64,000 bases of DNA from Phallus indusiatus (taxonomy: Eukaryota > Basidiomycota > Agaricomycetes > Phallales > Phallaceae): positions 62,001 through 126,000 of the forward strand of contig JAQFWX010000037.1 of NCBI GenBank assembly GCA_027605045.1, given 5' to 3'. Of this stretch, positions 43,503 to 55,600 are shown piece after piece (position 1 is the first letter of the stretch; each line of letters starts with the position of its first letter). Made by a program: the position numbers and the translations under genes. A model generated the notes under the pieces. It searched no databases. It was not told where the DNA came from and was given only the letters and a program-made list of their open reading frames with translations.

Positions 43503-46500
43503 GCTCAATTATTTTATCGATATCGATGCACGGTCTAGTGTTATTGTATGTCTTCTGGCGGTATGTTTAACGTTGGGATGCTGATAATGTTTGGCCCTAG
43601 CTGCTTCAACCACCTTCCCAAGAGCCAATATCTGATCGTCTTCGAGAACACAAACCTCCATCCTAGGATATGGCTGATGAAGACTTACCCTTAATAATCA
43701 TGACCCCCAATCAAACGGGATACTTCGATTTTCTCAAAAGTCTTAACCTTTTGTCAGGGCTGCGCTGTAGACGTAAAAAAGGAACTACAAAGCTAGAATC
43801 CCATTTCAGGGATTTTTCGTCAACGGTGGTATTAGGCCGTGCCAGGTGCCAAAGGCGTCTTCCACTTCAACGTGGGCACGAGTTTTGCATATGAAGCACC
43901 GGGCACCCCCATACCATTTAACAAGTGCTGACGGCGTATCTTGACCAAAAGATATTGTCACATTCATGTCTCTTATCTTTCCATTCAATCATACAAGTCC
44001 ACGGTCCCCTCCAATTTGACATTCTTTATCCGTATAAGGAACACCATTGGGAGTATCATTTATCATGCTTTCTATACTTGCCTTCCTTCAGGCTCCCAAA
44101 CAACGATGGTAGTGTTATAGCCTCGACCGTAGTATCTTAACAACTTTTTTCAATTCGCAAAGTCTCAAGTATCATATTGGGAATACTTCCTACCCCACAT
44201 TGCGGTGACCCTTATTATGTTCACCGATCCCAGCAATTGAGAAGTATTTAGTTATCTGTCGTACTCATGCTCTTTATCGCGATCGATCATTTGTTTGTCC
44301 TTTCAGGATCATCGGGATTTCATGGAGCATGTCACTCGTTGTTTCACTGTGGTGTTTCTGCATGATACATAAGTGAAATGAATTGCTATATTTAAATCTT
44401 ATATCCCTGCAGACCAACCACAGATTGAATGAAGAGTATTACTTTTTCGATGTCATATGTACTGTCACTAAACGTAATAAAGTCCAAGGTCCAAAACTGA
44501 GGTCCAAAACTGCTTGGATTGTCCAACAAGCTTTTTACCGGGCTAGCTAGCTCATTGTAGAAACGTTGACGCCCTACCCGCCCTCCTACCAACTGGGGTT
44601 GTTGTCAATGGTTGTCTTACCAGCGTACTTTCCCCCCGATGCCAGCTTCCGCTCCACCAGAATCGTTAGCCATTATGTATGGTCTTATTAGAAATCAAAG
44701 CTCGACCCTGTCTCTCCGTATATTTATAAAAAGGCTCCACGGTTCTTTTTACGTTACGTAGGGTGCTCTCGCCTTTTTTCAGAAATTCCCCCGCTCCGAT
44801 TTTCGTACACGATTTTCCCTAATCAACCCTAATGGCATACATATATTGTAACATAAGGGAGGCAAGAGCCAACCTTGAGCCACAAGGAGCGAACCTTTCA
44901 AGGCCTTTCAGTGTGAATTTATAACGCATACTATGGGAAAATACCAGAAAATGCATATGTTGCTGTTGAGTATAAAGCCGCATTTCACTGCTGAGATGAC
45001 AAGACATGCAGGACTCCTTCAAGATTCCAAACCCTAGATCTGGAGCGTTGAACATTTTTGTGTCCGCCATAAATTGACAGTGATACCCTCGATGCGCTTG
45101 GAGCTAATGCTTGTCCAAACCCTCGAATACCAAGATTGGAACCATTGATATGAATGTAATCGTATTCTCAGTTTCACATTCTCAGGTTTCAGTTCACTTA
45201 CGTATAATCAGGGTCTAGTACACGTACAATCAGCTCCCTCGGAGTAGCGTGGGAGTGTGTAAGACACGCTTATCGAAGTCAACGTTCATGGAGTCAATGA
45301 TGAGTCCCTTAAAACCTCGTCAGAGCCCTGTCAAACCTCGGATGTTTTGCCGGACAAAGGGGATTATTTCAACGTGCTACATACTCATCTAGGTGCCTTC
45401 AATAGAGGCTTATACCACATATCGAAATCACCCGGGGTTCTTTCTGTCTGTTAGCATACAATTCTGTCAATTCTGCTGGACAGATGCGATTCAAGTTACA
45501 TATCTTTAATGTGGTATAGCATGCTTCGGAAAACAATTCATTCTTTGGCAAGTGAATTGGGCGTTCAAAAGCTTGAGAGCTCCTCCGCTGGTGCTTTCGC
45601 TTTGACATAACAAGGCCTTGCCTCGTCATGTCGATTTGGATTTATGTGCTCACCCATAGAAACTCCCAGAAAGCCAATGGTCGAAAATCCGCTTTTTTCT
45701 TTGAGGCGTTTTATCCCAGATTGAATTCACATTTGATCGATGATCATTGGTCATTCATTAAACAACCCCCGCATCAAAATAAGCGTAACCCGGTCCAATA
45801 CTATTACTAGTACTCGATTCCTTGTTATTACCCACATGAGTGAGACGTAGATCCTTTGCTTAATACCTTGGTAACTTTTTACACACGTACATACCTAATA
45901 GTGATAGACATTTTTAAGAAACTTTGGACACCTTAAGAGGACAAGGGCCGACAATGAATTCCATAATAAGCATAGGACCCTGGCTTGATGCGATTTTGAT
46001 GTGGTATATGCGAGGTTCGTCTCTTGGTGAAGCATATTCTGTATCAAGGCATCGCTAATAGCTCACTGCGTATAGTGTGGACTTCTAAAGCTTCGCTTAT
46101 AGTTCATCCACGTATGAGCTCTAGCCGATATTGAAAAAAGCATGACGAAACAGTAGCTGGTCTAAACTAGCCATAAACGCTGGGCTGTCTTGTCAAGAAA
46201 ATCGTCAAATCGCTTTCCCGATAACGAGTGTGCTTAAACATATGACGCCGTAAATGTAGGCGGTTAGGCTTTTTGAGAAAGTGCCAGTGCCAGACTCCTA
46301 ATAACCACGTCCAGTGCCAAATAGTGCACTCCATAAACAGACAGTTGCATTTTAACCGATCTAATTAGGCGATATGCAGTCCAAACTGATACTAGTCCGC
46401 TTTCCGGCTAAAGTTTTCGACGATTGGCCTCGTGGCTGAGAAAAATTTTCGAGACCAATTTACGAGCCTTAACCGAGCATACAGGGCTAAAAAAGATCAT

Positions 46501-46713
46501 CAGGGTCCATGCTGAACCTTCTGTAAGTCATCGGCCGATAATTTTTCTTGGACGACTCGCCAGTCCAGGTTTATTCAATACGAGGCACAGTATATTAAAT
46601 GGATTTAGGCTATTATTATGTGGTCCTTACTGCTTCGTATATAAAAAAGTAGCTTTTACCTCGAATCTTGCGGGTAACCCTGTTCCGGTATCGAAAACCT
46701 TGTCTTCGTCTCC
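43503..46713. other. 3.2 kb without a recognised gene
   Basis: No open stretch here shows family motifs or joins through supported introns. A good TATA-like sequence (TATTTATAAAAAGG, 44721-44734) has no recognisable gene behind it on the plus strand. The last ~80 bp hold the promoter of the methyltransferase gene. A long unannotated transcript or a species-specific gene cannot be excluded. Confidence 0.4.
46638..46648 (+). promoter_or_regulatory. TATA box of the ICMT-like gene
   Basis: TATATAAAAAA begins 76 bp upstream of the ATG at 46714, a usual distance for a fungal TATA promoter with a short leader. Confidence 0.5.
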
Positions 46714-47495
46714 ATGGCTGCCATCTTGAAAATTCCAATTCTTATCCTGGGTGCTTGGCTCATCGAAGCTGGAATTAAACCACCGACTGCTGCTGCCAAG
46801 ACGGACAAAGGAGACAAAGTCAGTAGTACGTCGCAGAAAAGCTTTGAGAAATACGTCCGCATCTGGTCCATGGTCGCACGAGTAGGTTTCGTTTCGTCAC
46901 GTAAATGTCTGTTCCTTTCAACTCAGAACACCAAACGTAGTATGGTAGTAGCGGACTCCTTATAGTCGAGGCTGTTCTAGTGGGATTGTCCCACTTTGGA
47001 GGCGAACGCTGGTTATCGAGCAAACTATTCCCGGTACTCCCACCCCAAAGCGAATTATCCGCTTGGTCGCCCCTGTTCATTTTAGGTCTGACTAGCATTT
47101 ACCTGGGCGGGTGTCTCCGCCTTTGGTGCTACCGGACCTTGGGGGCTTACTTCACCTTCGAGATCAGCATTCGTTCGGGTCACAAGCTGGTCACCCGCGG
47201 TCCGTACGGAATAGTTCGACACCCTAGTTACCTCGCTGTAGCTCTCATCCATACAGGCGCCATCATATTTGGGTCGAGGCCAGATAGCTACTTCAATGCG
47301 TGCGGCGTATTTTCCGCTTATCCCATAGTAAGATGGGTGTTCATCGTTTGGGCCTTGATGCTTGAGTGGTTTGTATATTCACTGGTGGTCGCTAGGCCCG
47401 CCGTTGAAGACAGAAACCTCAAAGCCGCGTTTGGAAAAGAGTGGGACGATTACCACCAGCGTGTGCCTTTCAAGGTTTTCCCCCTACTCTACTGA
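46714..47495 (+). CDS. Isoprenylcysteine carboxyl methyltransferase-like protein
   Basis: Membrane methyltransferase of the ICMT/STE14 fold, predicted to act at the ER, where STE14 methylates prenylated C-terminal cysteines. Two exons, 46714-46885 and 46966-47495, give 234 residues. Membrane segments are visible near ILKIPILILGAWLIEAG, FILGLTSIYLGGCLRLW and WVFIVWALMLEWFVYSLVV. The catalytic end shows LVTRGPYGIVRHPSYLA (SAM-binding R-H-P), VEDRNLKAAFGKEWDDY and the final RVPFKVFPLLY, close to the STE14 C-terminus. Basidiomycetes carry many such paralogues beside the true STE14; whether this is the mating-pheromone enzyme cannot be told. Confidence 0.83.
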
Positions 47496-47930
47496 AAGTG
47501 GGGATCCAGAATGATTACTTTGAGTAATGGCTTTTGAATGTACCAGTCTGTCGATGTAAAAATGGTTTGCATGATACGACGTTTTTGTTTTTTTTTTTCA
47601 CCTTACGTATTCATGTTGTACATGTGTAACGGTTAACGATCTTGTTTGGTCTGCTCAATTGTACGAGTCGCTTTTGATCCGAATGTCTCATGACAATAAA
47701 CGAATGTTTTCGATACTACATACATAGTAGCAAAAGAAAAGAAGCATTCAAGTCGGTTAATCAAAGTCGGTATTATTGATGAATGCAGGGAAAGAAGTGC
47801 GTTGAAGTCATTTAAAAAATTTCCATGAGACCCGAAGGCTCTTCATAGAAGAAAATCAGGGTGGCAAAGACACAATGCACAAATGCCTTCACTTGACAAT
47901 TAGTATAATTTAATCCGCCGTATATCGTAT
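47496..47930. other. Convergent intergenic region
   Basis: About 435 bp, AT-rich, between the ICMT-like stop and the end of the MFS gene. No gene. Confidence 0.5.
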
Positions 47931-49870
47931 TTACACCTTCCATGTACCACATTTTCTGGCTAATGGCATCCAAGCTATCAGTAGCAGCGCAGTGCGCCCG
48001 CCAACATTACGGCCTGTGACCGTTTTACCATGTCGCCTTTGTCAACGTCGAAAGCTCTTAAACGTTAAATGACAATCAGGAGCTCACTCCACAAAGGATA
48101 ATCGGTCTCTCCCACCTGTATTTTGGCGCATTTAACAAGAGTCCCACAATAGGGTTTCCCATCAACAATCCAAAATTCGCAGCGAACATAAATATGCCGG
48201 TGCGAATTCTATAATACCGAAGTTTTAGTATAGACTACTAGTGTTAAATGAATTCGACGCACCCCACTTGGTTGGCATGATCAGCGAACGCTGCTAGCGC
48301 AGCCAAGCTTAGTACAATACCTGAAACATCGGGAGCCTCACGATGAGATCGAAGAACAGCTCAGGAAGCTTGTCTTACAAGAACCAGAAAAAAGCCCGTA
48401 AAATATAAAAATCCCGGTACATTTGTAGCTCCAAACATCATGAATGATAGTGTGCCAGTTAAAAAAGCGACTGCGACCATAGCTGCATATGTAAAAATGT
48501 ATGTGAGCCATCAGCTTGAATCTAAGGTAAAAATACACTGTTCATCACCGCAAAATATAATCCAAAATAAGATTAGTAATTATTCTTCCGGAAAATGATG
48601 ATGCATTCATAATAGCAATCTACATAGAGATTAAGGGATATTTTCGGTTAAGCTATGTAACCCGAGGGCTATGAGCCCAAATACCTGATAGAAAATATCA
48701 CAATTAGACGTAAGATCGACGCGATGCAACAAATGAGCTACCGAACACCCCAAGCGAAGCCAACTTTACCATTGAAAAAATTGTTTAGGATAATAGGCAA
48801 CACTATGCCGCACGCCAGAGACGATCCTGTCCTTGGATTCCCTGCACCAAGCAGGGATCACCCCACCCATCCGGATGCTTATTTCTGGTGGTGAATCTGA
48901 GTTCAAAATAACTATCTGAGTTCTAATGCCACATTTTAGGGGTTGCTTAAGTCTGTTTTGTCGCAATTCGCGTATTCAATACAAGGTTTACGATCTGAGT
49001 AAATATGTTTATAAATTTTTTTCTCCATGTCCATACTATCTCCCTCCCCCCCGTGCAGGTAATAGCCGCCCAAAGCGGCACTAGTTACTAATTGTTTGTC
49101 TGAAATAGACGAGCTTCCTACACACGCACCCAGAGACCACCAGACCTAACAAAAATGATCTGCGGACTGAAAAATATTGGGCCAGCATTGATATACTGGG
49201 AAGGTACATAAAACTCATCGCCAAGCCTTGTCCAATACCTTGTGGGAGAAAGATTTGATAATAGTATTATTGCGGTTGAACCGGTGAAAGTAAGAATATG
49301 CTTTTAGACATTAGAACAAAGAACTTCGCATTCCATTGTGTGGAGGGAAACTGATCAAACGACATGTAAATTGACGAGATGAGAAGCATTTCGTTAAAGT
49401 ATCTATCGTCCAACAGTTTACCGGAAATAGGAGCCATGAAGAACGACAAGAATAGTTGTGCGGATCCAATCCAGCTAATTTTGGAGGGTCAAAATTCGCT
49501 CAAAATGTGCTCCTAAAAACAACCAAAGAACCCTTGAAAAATGAGAGATTTTAAATAAGAGACGAACCGTGTAGAAATCCTGGAAAATCCCGAATGAGTG
49601 TATAAATCCAAGGCTACAGAAGCAGACTAGTATGCTGCATAAAACCGAGTCGTCAGTAATAATAAATTGCAACAGTCTAGCATACCTTCCAATAACATAA
49701 GCTGTCATTTCCCCGTCTGGAAAAGTAGGTTGGCTCGGAGGCGACGCGTCTACAGACAGAGTAGCGGGTTCTACGGTCTTTGCTTCCTCAAACTCGACGC
49801 CTATGAAGACCTTTTCGGTAATTGAGCTAGTAAGCTCATCACTAGTGTGTTTTCCGAATTCATTGGACAT
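47931..49870 (-). CDS. MFS permease, monocarboxylate-transporter type
   Basis: Twelve-helix plasma-membrane transporter of the fungal MCT-like MFS family; substrate unknown. ATG 49870 starts MSNEFGKHTSDELTSS, with a cytosolic tail ending TFPDGEMTAYVIG. Exons then give ILVCFCSLGFIHSFGIFQDF, ISWIGSAQLFLSFFMAPISG, QGIGQGLAMSFMYLPSISML, FSVRRSFLLGLVVSG, IVLPIILNNFFNGKVGFAWG, and late helices such as GIFMFAANFGLLMGNPIVGL. The C-terminus VMLAGAL and the family-typical end LARKCGTWKV (stop 47931-47933) lie in different frames, separated near 47985; the first frame ends at 47978-47980. So the last helix is either frameshifted or read to an early stop. The neighbouring transposon end starts one base upstream of the ATG. 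A related gene lies at the window end. Confidence 0.68.
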
Positions 49871-49871
49871 G

Positions 49872-50003
49872 TACGGCGGCCCAAACGCGCCAGGTCAAAA
49901 TTTCAACGATTTTTTTATTTTTGATTTTGTGATCGGTTATTTGCGATGCCCGGAAGTGCCCGGGTCTATGTTTAGCGTTGTAGATTTATCAGTTAGAATA
50001 ATA
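49872..50003 (+). repeat. Left terminal inverted repeat
   Basis: About 132 bp; matches the reverse complement of 56508-56637. Differences seen by eye: a CAACG/CAATG change, one T more in a T run, CTATG/CTACG, GATTTA/GACTTA, and drift beyond TAGCGTTGTAGA. Contains the palindrome-like CCCGGAAGTGCCCGGG. Confidence 0.88.
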
Positions 50004-50090
50004 AAGAAACGTTGTATCAGTTGTATTACCAACATTGAGAGTAGTTCTGCGAAATAGAGAAGTAGTAAAAAAACTAGTTACACTGATGGT

Positions 50091-51861
50091 CTAGCTTCTA
50101 CCGTTCAGTAAGTTCATCATACGACGCCAAATAGCCCAAGTATTTCTAAGAGTAAGCTTTGGGCTTCCGACTTCAACGAATAGAGTGTTAAATAGCTCAT
50201 TAGAATTTTCGTCACCAAATATAAGATGTTCATCACCTCCATACTTATGAAGTAAATCGTCAACGATTGAGGAATCCGTTTTGATCAGCAAATTCGTGCC
50301 GCGAAACCTCCTTGGATAGTGATAAAAATCATAAGAAGTGCCTCCGCTAGGAAGGAGTGTTCTTCTCTGGATTCTGATACGATGAACTTTCTGACGTTCT
50401 CTAGCACGGTCCAATCGAGCCTGGACGACTTTTGCCCAGAGCCATGTGCCGAGTGCCCTATAAAAACATAATGATGAATTTAATCGTGCTAGATAGTAAT
50501 AAGCGCACTTATGAACTGGATTTCCATCTCTGTAGTCCACACGAATTTGACCTGAAATCCACGCATCCAAAATGTTTTTTAAATCCTTCTCCCATAAGGG
50601 CGCCATCCTCTCTCGCGTGTGATGTTGCGCACGCTTCGCACATATCGAACTGGTGGAGTAGTTTCAACGGGTATGGAGGGGGCGAAATATGCTCTGAAAA
50701 CTGTAGTTTAACTTTTTAATACGAATTAAGATTAAGTTTGACATACCGGAGAACAGTCTGCAATATACCCACTTTGCCGTTTTCCGATCCTTTATCTCCG
50801 GTCAGCTGGAACGGAACACCTGAGGAAAATGAAATTTGAGTTAAGTATCAAAGAGATAAGTAGAGATTACCTTCTCTCTCCTTCACAAGACGAAGGAATA
50901 ACGCCACAGGAACGTCGGAAAGACGAGCATTAGGAACAGCCCACAGCCCCAGCTCATAGCGTGAAAATTTATCACATATCCCCCAAACATCGATCCCCAT
51001 CGCTTCGCGAAGTTTCTCATGGCCGTCCATACACCATTCCTCATTGGGGCCTGCACTGAACAAGACTTTGCGTACTATTTTTCTACGACCACGCTGACGT
51101 CGTTGAGCCTCTGCAGGATCCCGAGCTCTTTGAAGAGCCTCGATTACTGACCTACAAACTCATAGATATATGCGCGTCAAAATAAAAATGAAAACTAAGA
51201 TATTTTCGCACCTTGGAATGTGAATTGAGTAGAGTTTGAGCTCTTCCTGAATTCTGCGGTATCCCCACTCATTCAATGGGTCTTCAGTAGTGATCCGGAC
51301 AACTGCTTCGACCATCTGAGGGATGGAAAGGCGGGGTCGATGCGAATTTCGAACTTGATGCTTCTGCATTATCCTTTGAATAGAACGTTTGCTTCAAAAA
51401 ATTAGTTTCAACACAAAGGCATAAATCGCAAAGTAAAACCTAATAGAAGTATGGTGTTCTTCTTCAATTCTGGACGATAGATCCTTGACCTTCACACCTC
51501 GATCGAGATACTGTTGAATAATCGGAGCCCACTGTTCCGAATGGGCAACTGTAATTCGCCTCAGTAAGACCTATTCATCAACTAAACGGTAATGTACTTA
51601 CGAACAGCAGAATGTTGATTATGCCCAGCGGGATTGTGATTAGGCATGAGAGAAAGATAATGAGCAGGTCACCAAATGAATGAATGTCGCAAACCACTGC
51701 GCCAGTGATGACTTCGGTCTAAAAATTCGGGAAATATGAGTGTAAAGGTTTAAAAAAGGGTGATAAAAATCGGAGAAATAATCAGGCACGGGGATACCGG
51801 AAAACGCGCTTGAGCACGAGGCAGAGCGTTGGTACATGAGTTCAACTAACAACCCCTGCAT
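50091..51861 (-). CDS. Integrase-type DDE transposase
   Basis: Transposase of the integrase-core type common in agaricomycete genomes. The proposed ATG is 51861 (MQGLLVELMYQRSAS); the first exons are uncertain. Then an HTH-like part follows: PIIQQYLDRGVKVKDLSSRI, RSIQRIMQKHQVRN, PLNEWGYRRIQEELKLYSI. The catalytic core shows the first Asp in GPNEEWCMDGHEKL, with WGICDKFSRYELGLWAVPNA; the second Asp in FQLTGDKGSENGKVG; and the Glu in SVRNITRERMAPLWEKD. The C-terminal part is ALGTWLWAKVVQARLDRARE, RTLLPSGGTSYDFYHYPRRF and NTWAIWRRMMNLL, with TAG at 50091-50093. The joins across the core remain in frame, so a functional enzyme is possible. It is encoded inside a pair of matching terminal repeats. 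Confidence 0.8.
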
Positions 51862-52500
51862 AGCTCGTGTTCAAAATCATAGTACGTACATCATGGTGGG
51901 AACCTGAATTTTTTTTAGCAGAGAATTTCGGTCCGAACCCTGGAGATAAGTAAGAAAACAATAGTGATAAAGTCGACGCGTGGAGTTTGACCTAATTATT
52001 GTAAGTTCCGCTCATTTCTTCATTGGCTCGTGTTTCAAGTGTCATGCCATCCCACGAATTTCCTCAGGGAATTCCGGTCCGAAACAGGGTCAAATAATAT
52101 GAAGCGAGAAATAGATGAGTCTGACACGTAAGTTATGAATAATTAATCGAACTTCCGTAGTACGTTTGCAAAGGCTCGTGTAAAGTGTTTTCAGTGTGCT
52201 AGCAGTTCCGGGAACAATTTCTTCCAATAAAGGAAATATTATTTCCGGTGATAAAAGTCCACGCGCAAGACTAAAACCAATCTACTGGAAGTTTCATACG
52301 TTTTGTGCAGGCTCATGTATGCATTATGAAGATAATACCGGTCCGGTGACATACCTTGCATTGAGAGAAACCAACAGACGAAATTCGACCCTACATTGCA
52401 ACAACGTTGATACACTCTGCAAATGCTCGTGTTCAGTATTATTATTATGCTGATAGTTTACCCTAGATAGGCTTCAGGGAGAATTCCCGTCAGCCTGAAA
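51862..52500. repeat. Degenerate ~140-bp tandem array between the transposon genes
   Basis: Five units can be anchored on GCTCGTGT or a near match: about 51863, 52026, 52173, 52311 and 52425. Each unit then holds a GAAT/GAAC...TTCCGG or TCGGTCCG-like block. Spacing is 115-163 bp. It lies upstream of both divergent genes, so it may contain transposase-binding sites or a two-way promoter; this is inference. Confidence 0.5.
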
Positions 52501-52670
52501 GAAAATTCAACCCGTGAAGTTTTTACCTAATACCTAGCGTTCAGCTGTTACTTGGAGTCCCAAAGTTTTGCGCTCAAATTCTGCCAAGTTCAAATGCGCA
52601 AACTGCTTTCAAAATTGTATATAAATGCGACGTTAAAATAGGCAAAAATTCAGAAATAAATCGTCTCTAA

Positions 52671-55600
52671 ATGTCCGCTCCATCTTTAACACCTACCAGC
52701 ACAGTCTGCCCATCCTGCGGGACTTCTTTTCCTCACCTTTTCGGGGACATTTGCGGCATATGCAAAGACCTCGATGCTGGTGGAAAGGGCCAAGGAAACC
52801 AATGCAGACAATGTGGCAGGTTGTTTCCGCGTCTGAACACTGCCCATTGTGGCCATTGTATTCAGAAAGGTTATGGTATGTTCTTGTAAGCTTCAAATAT
52901 TTTATGCGCTGAAAATTTTGACTAGTGGTGGAATCTACAGCTAGCAGCGTAGCACGTCGCGACCCGGTGGCCTCAAGTCAGTCTCGCTCCGGTATATCAG
53001 TTTATAATATGATTTTTGATGAACACTCATGATATTTTATTTCTCAGCAGCGGGGTTAATACAACATGTTGAGAACGTTATGAAAGAACCCGCGAATCCA
53101 CGTGAAGATCTACCAGACTCTCAACGCTTCATAGATTTAATTAGTCCTGACGCCTATGTCGATCCAGAGGTGGGTTTATAATCATTGACATCGATTGCAC
53201 TGACCGTTTAATAGGAGAAACAACGTTCCCAAGAAATTATCTCAGCTGCACACAACGCATATCCCCCGCGTGCATCCCAGTCTGCTGCGAAACTTGCAGG
53301 ACAGCAAAAGCCACCGGAAAGGCTGTCAGCATCGACGTTGACCCATTCCAATCCTAAAAGACCATCCCAGATGACTGTGGCGGTGAGTTTTCAACTTCTA
53401 TCTTATATATATCAAGTACTTATCTCTTCTTAGCTCGATCGCATTCGAGTTCATTTAGTAAACAAAGCTGAAACGCTAATCGTCGTCACCTGCCCAATCC
53501 CCTATTCTACAGACAAACCTTGGAAGGAAATTGTTGCGACGCTTGCTGGGCTTGCCAAGCGTGAATTACAAAGTCGTCATAACATTAATATTGATGAGTG
53601 AGTTACTACAAAGGTCGTCGTTTTGTAATTTACTTATATACCACAGGGATAAAATAATAGTTTGCAATGTGAAGGGTGCCACTTTTACATCCTACCCCGA
53701 TGGATGGACGACGGGATCTTTGGGGAGACTTTGGTCTAATATTATGGAGCCTGTTAATAGAGATAGATTCTCTACACGATTTGAGTTTAGAAAGAGTCAC
53801 CCGACATTGCATTGCGGTGCAGTAGTTACATATTCTCATGAGCAAAGCATTGAATTACAGGAACGACGTAAAGAAGCTAAAGAAATTGTTCGGGGACAGA
53901 GGACAAGTCGTGGTGGAAGATCAACTGAGTCTGATATCACACAGTTCAATGGTATTTAAGACTTTCGTTCTCGTAACACTATTCCACTGACCTTTAATTA
54001 TTAGATCTTTCCTCGAAATATACCACTACAGTTTATGTCACCCAACCGGTGCATTCGGACAGAATAGTAGTTGAGCGGCTGGATATAGTCTTGGGATCTG
54101 ATAACAAGATGGGTGCCATTATCGCACCAACAACCTTAACACTTCACATTGGCGTGGAAAGTGAAGGTTCAGGGGCCACTAAGGAAATGTATCGCGTAAG
54201 TCAGATAATTTTTTGTCTTTGCCCATGTTTGTTAAATAAATACCAGGCTACGCTTGGGGACAAAATATTTGCAGCAAAATGCTTTTATGACCTCGGAAAA
54301 AAAAAGGAAGTTTCTATAGGAGAGAATAAGCGTCAGCTTGAGAATGAACTTTCACGGCACGTTATTGCTACTGATCTTGGCAAGAAGTTCCTGCAGTATG
54401 CGAAACGACGCGAAATTCCTGTTGAGAGTACGTATCATATAGCTACAAATATGCGACTCACTAAATCAGTTTAAGATTTTACTTTCTCTGAAAGTTGGAT
54501 CGCTATAGTGAAGGAGGGTGCACAATCTGGATGGTCATATTTGATGGCGCCAATGTTAACTGTGCAAGACGTCGTCAAATTCTCTGGCACAACGGTGGCA
54601 GGACATAATGATTCAATCCCAGGCAGAACTATGGATGCGTTTGCGCATTTTTCATTGGTGCATACAGAGGAACGTTTAGTATTAACAGACATACAAGGTA
54701 TAGCAATTTTAGACGCATATATTCACCGCACATTTGAACACTCTTGTATCACAGGTATCTTGGCACCTCAATTTCGCGATGGTTTTCGTATGTCAGATTT
54801 ATTGACGTTGTTTGATTTAATGATGCATACGTATGTTATCTTATTTTACTTCATCTCTCATCAAATTTAATCAAAAACGCAGCGTTGAGGGGAAATCCGG
54901 TCTTGGAGATCATGGCAAGAAGGGAATTGAGGAATTTAAGATGCAGCATAAGTGTAATTCCCTCTGCAGAAGCCTGGAACTTGTCGATCTCAGCACCAAA
55001 CGAAGTAGCAAGCGTTTGAGAGAATCGTTCACGTCTACTCGTGCTAGTAAAGCCAGCACCAACATTGATCATCCTCCTTCCACCGTCACTTCCTTATCTA
55101 GCAAGAGACTTCGTCGGGGAACAGTCATATCTTCGGAAGGCGACTCGTCAGATGATGGAGATGCTGGCAAACAATCTGAAATAGAGTCTTACCAATGTGA
55201 GATTACAATGTGGGGGCAGCGAACCGATGACGAGGGTCAACCTGTTGAAGGCGAAATAATTCCTAAAAGGGGGGAAGAAGTAACTGGGAGTCTTGAGATA
55301 TCCATTGACGAAGGAGAACTGTACAACATGAACCGTTCGAAATTTTGGAAAGTAAGAGGGTTTCTTCATATATTTCTTTCGCTAAATGTTTACTTTACTA
55401 GGCAAAATTATTGGAGAATGGTGCCGGGGATGCATATACGTCGCATATTGCATTATCTCCGGAGGGTACATCAATAATATTCGAACTCGGTCGTTTTGAT
55501 ACTTTACACTCATTATACAATGAGTTTAAAACAGCCGCGAGTCTAAAAATATTGATATTGCGAGTAAGTTGTTAATTCCTTGCAACGGCTAGTACTGAAC

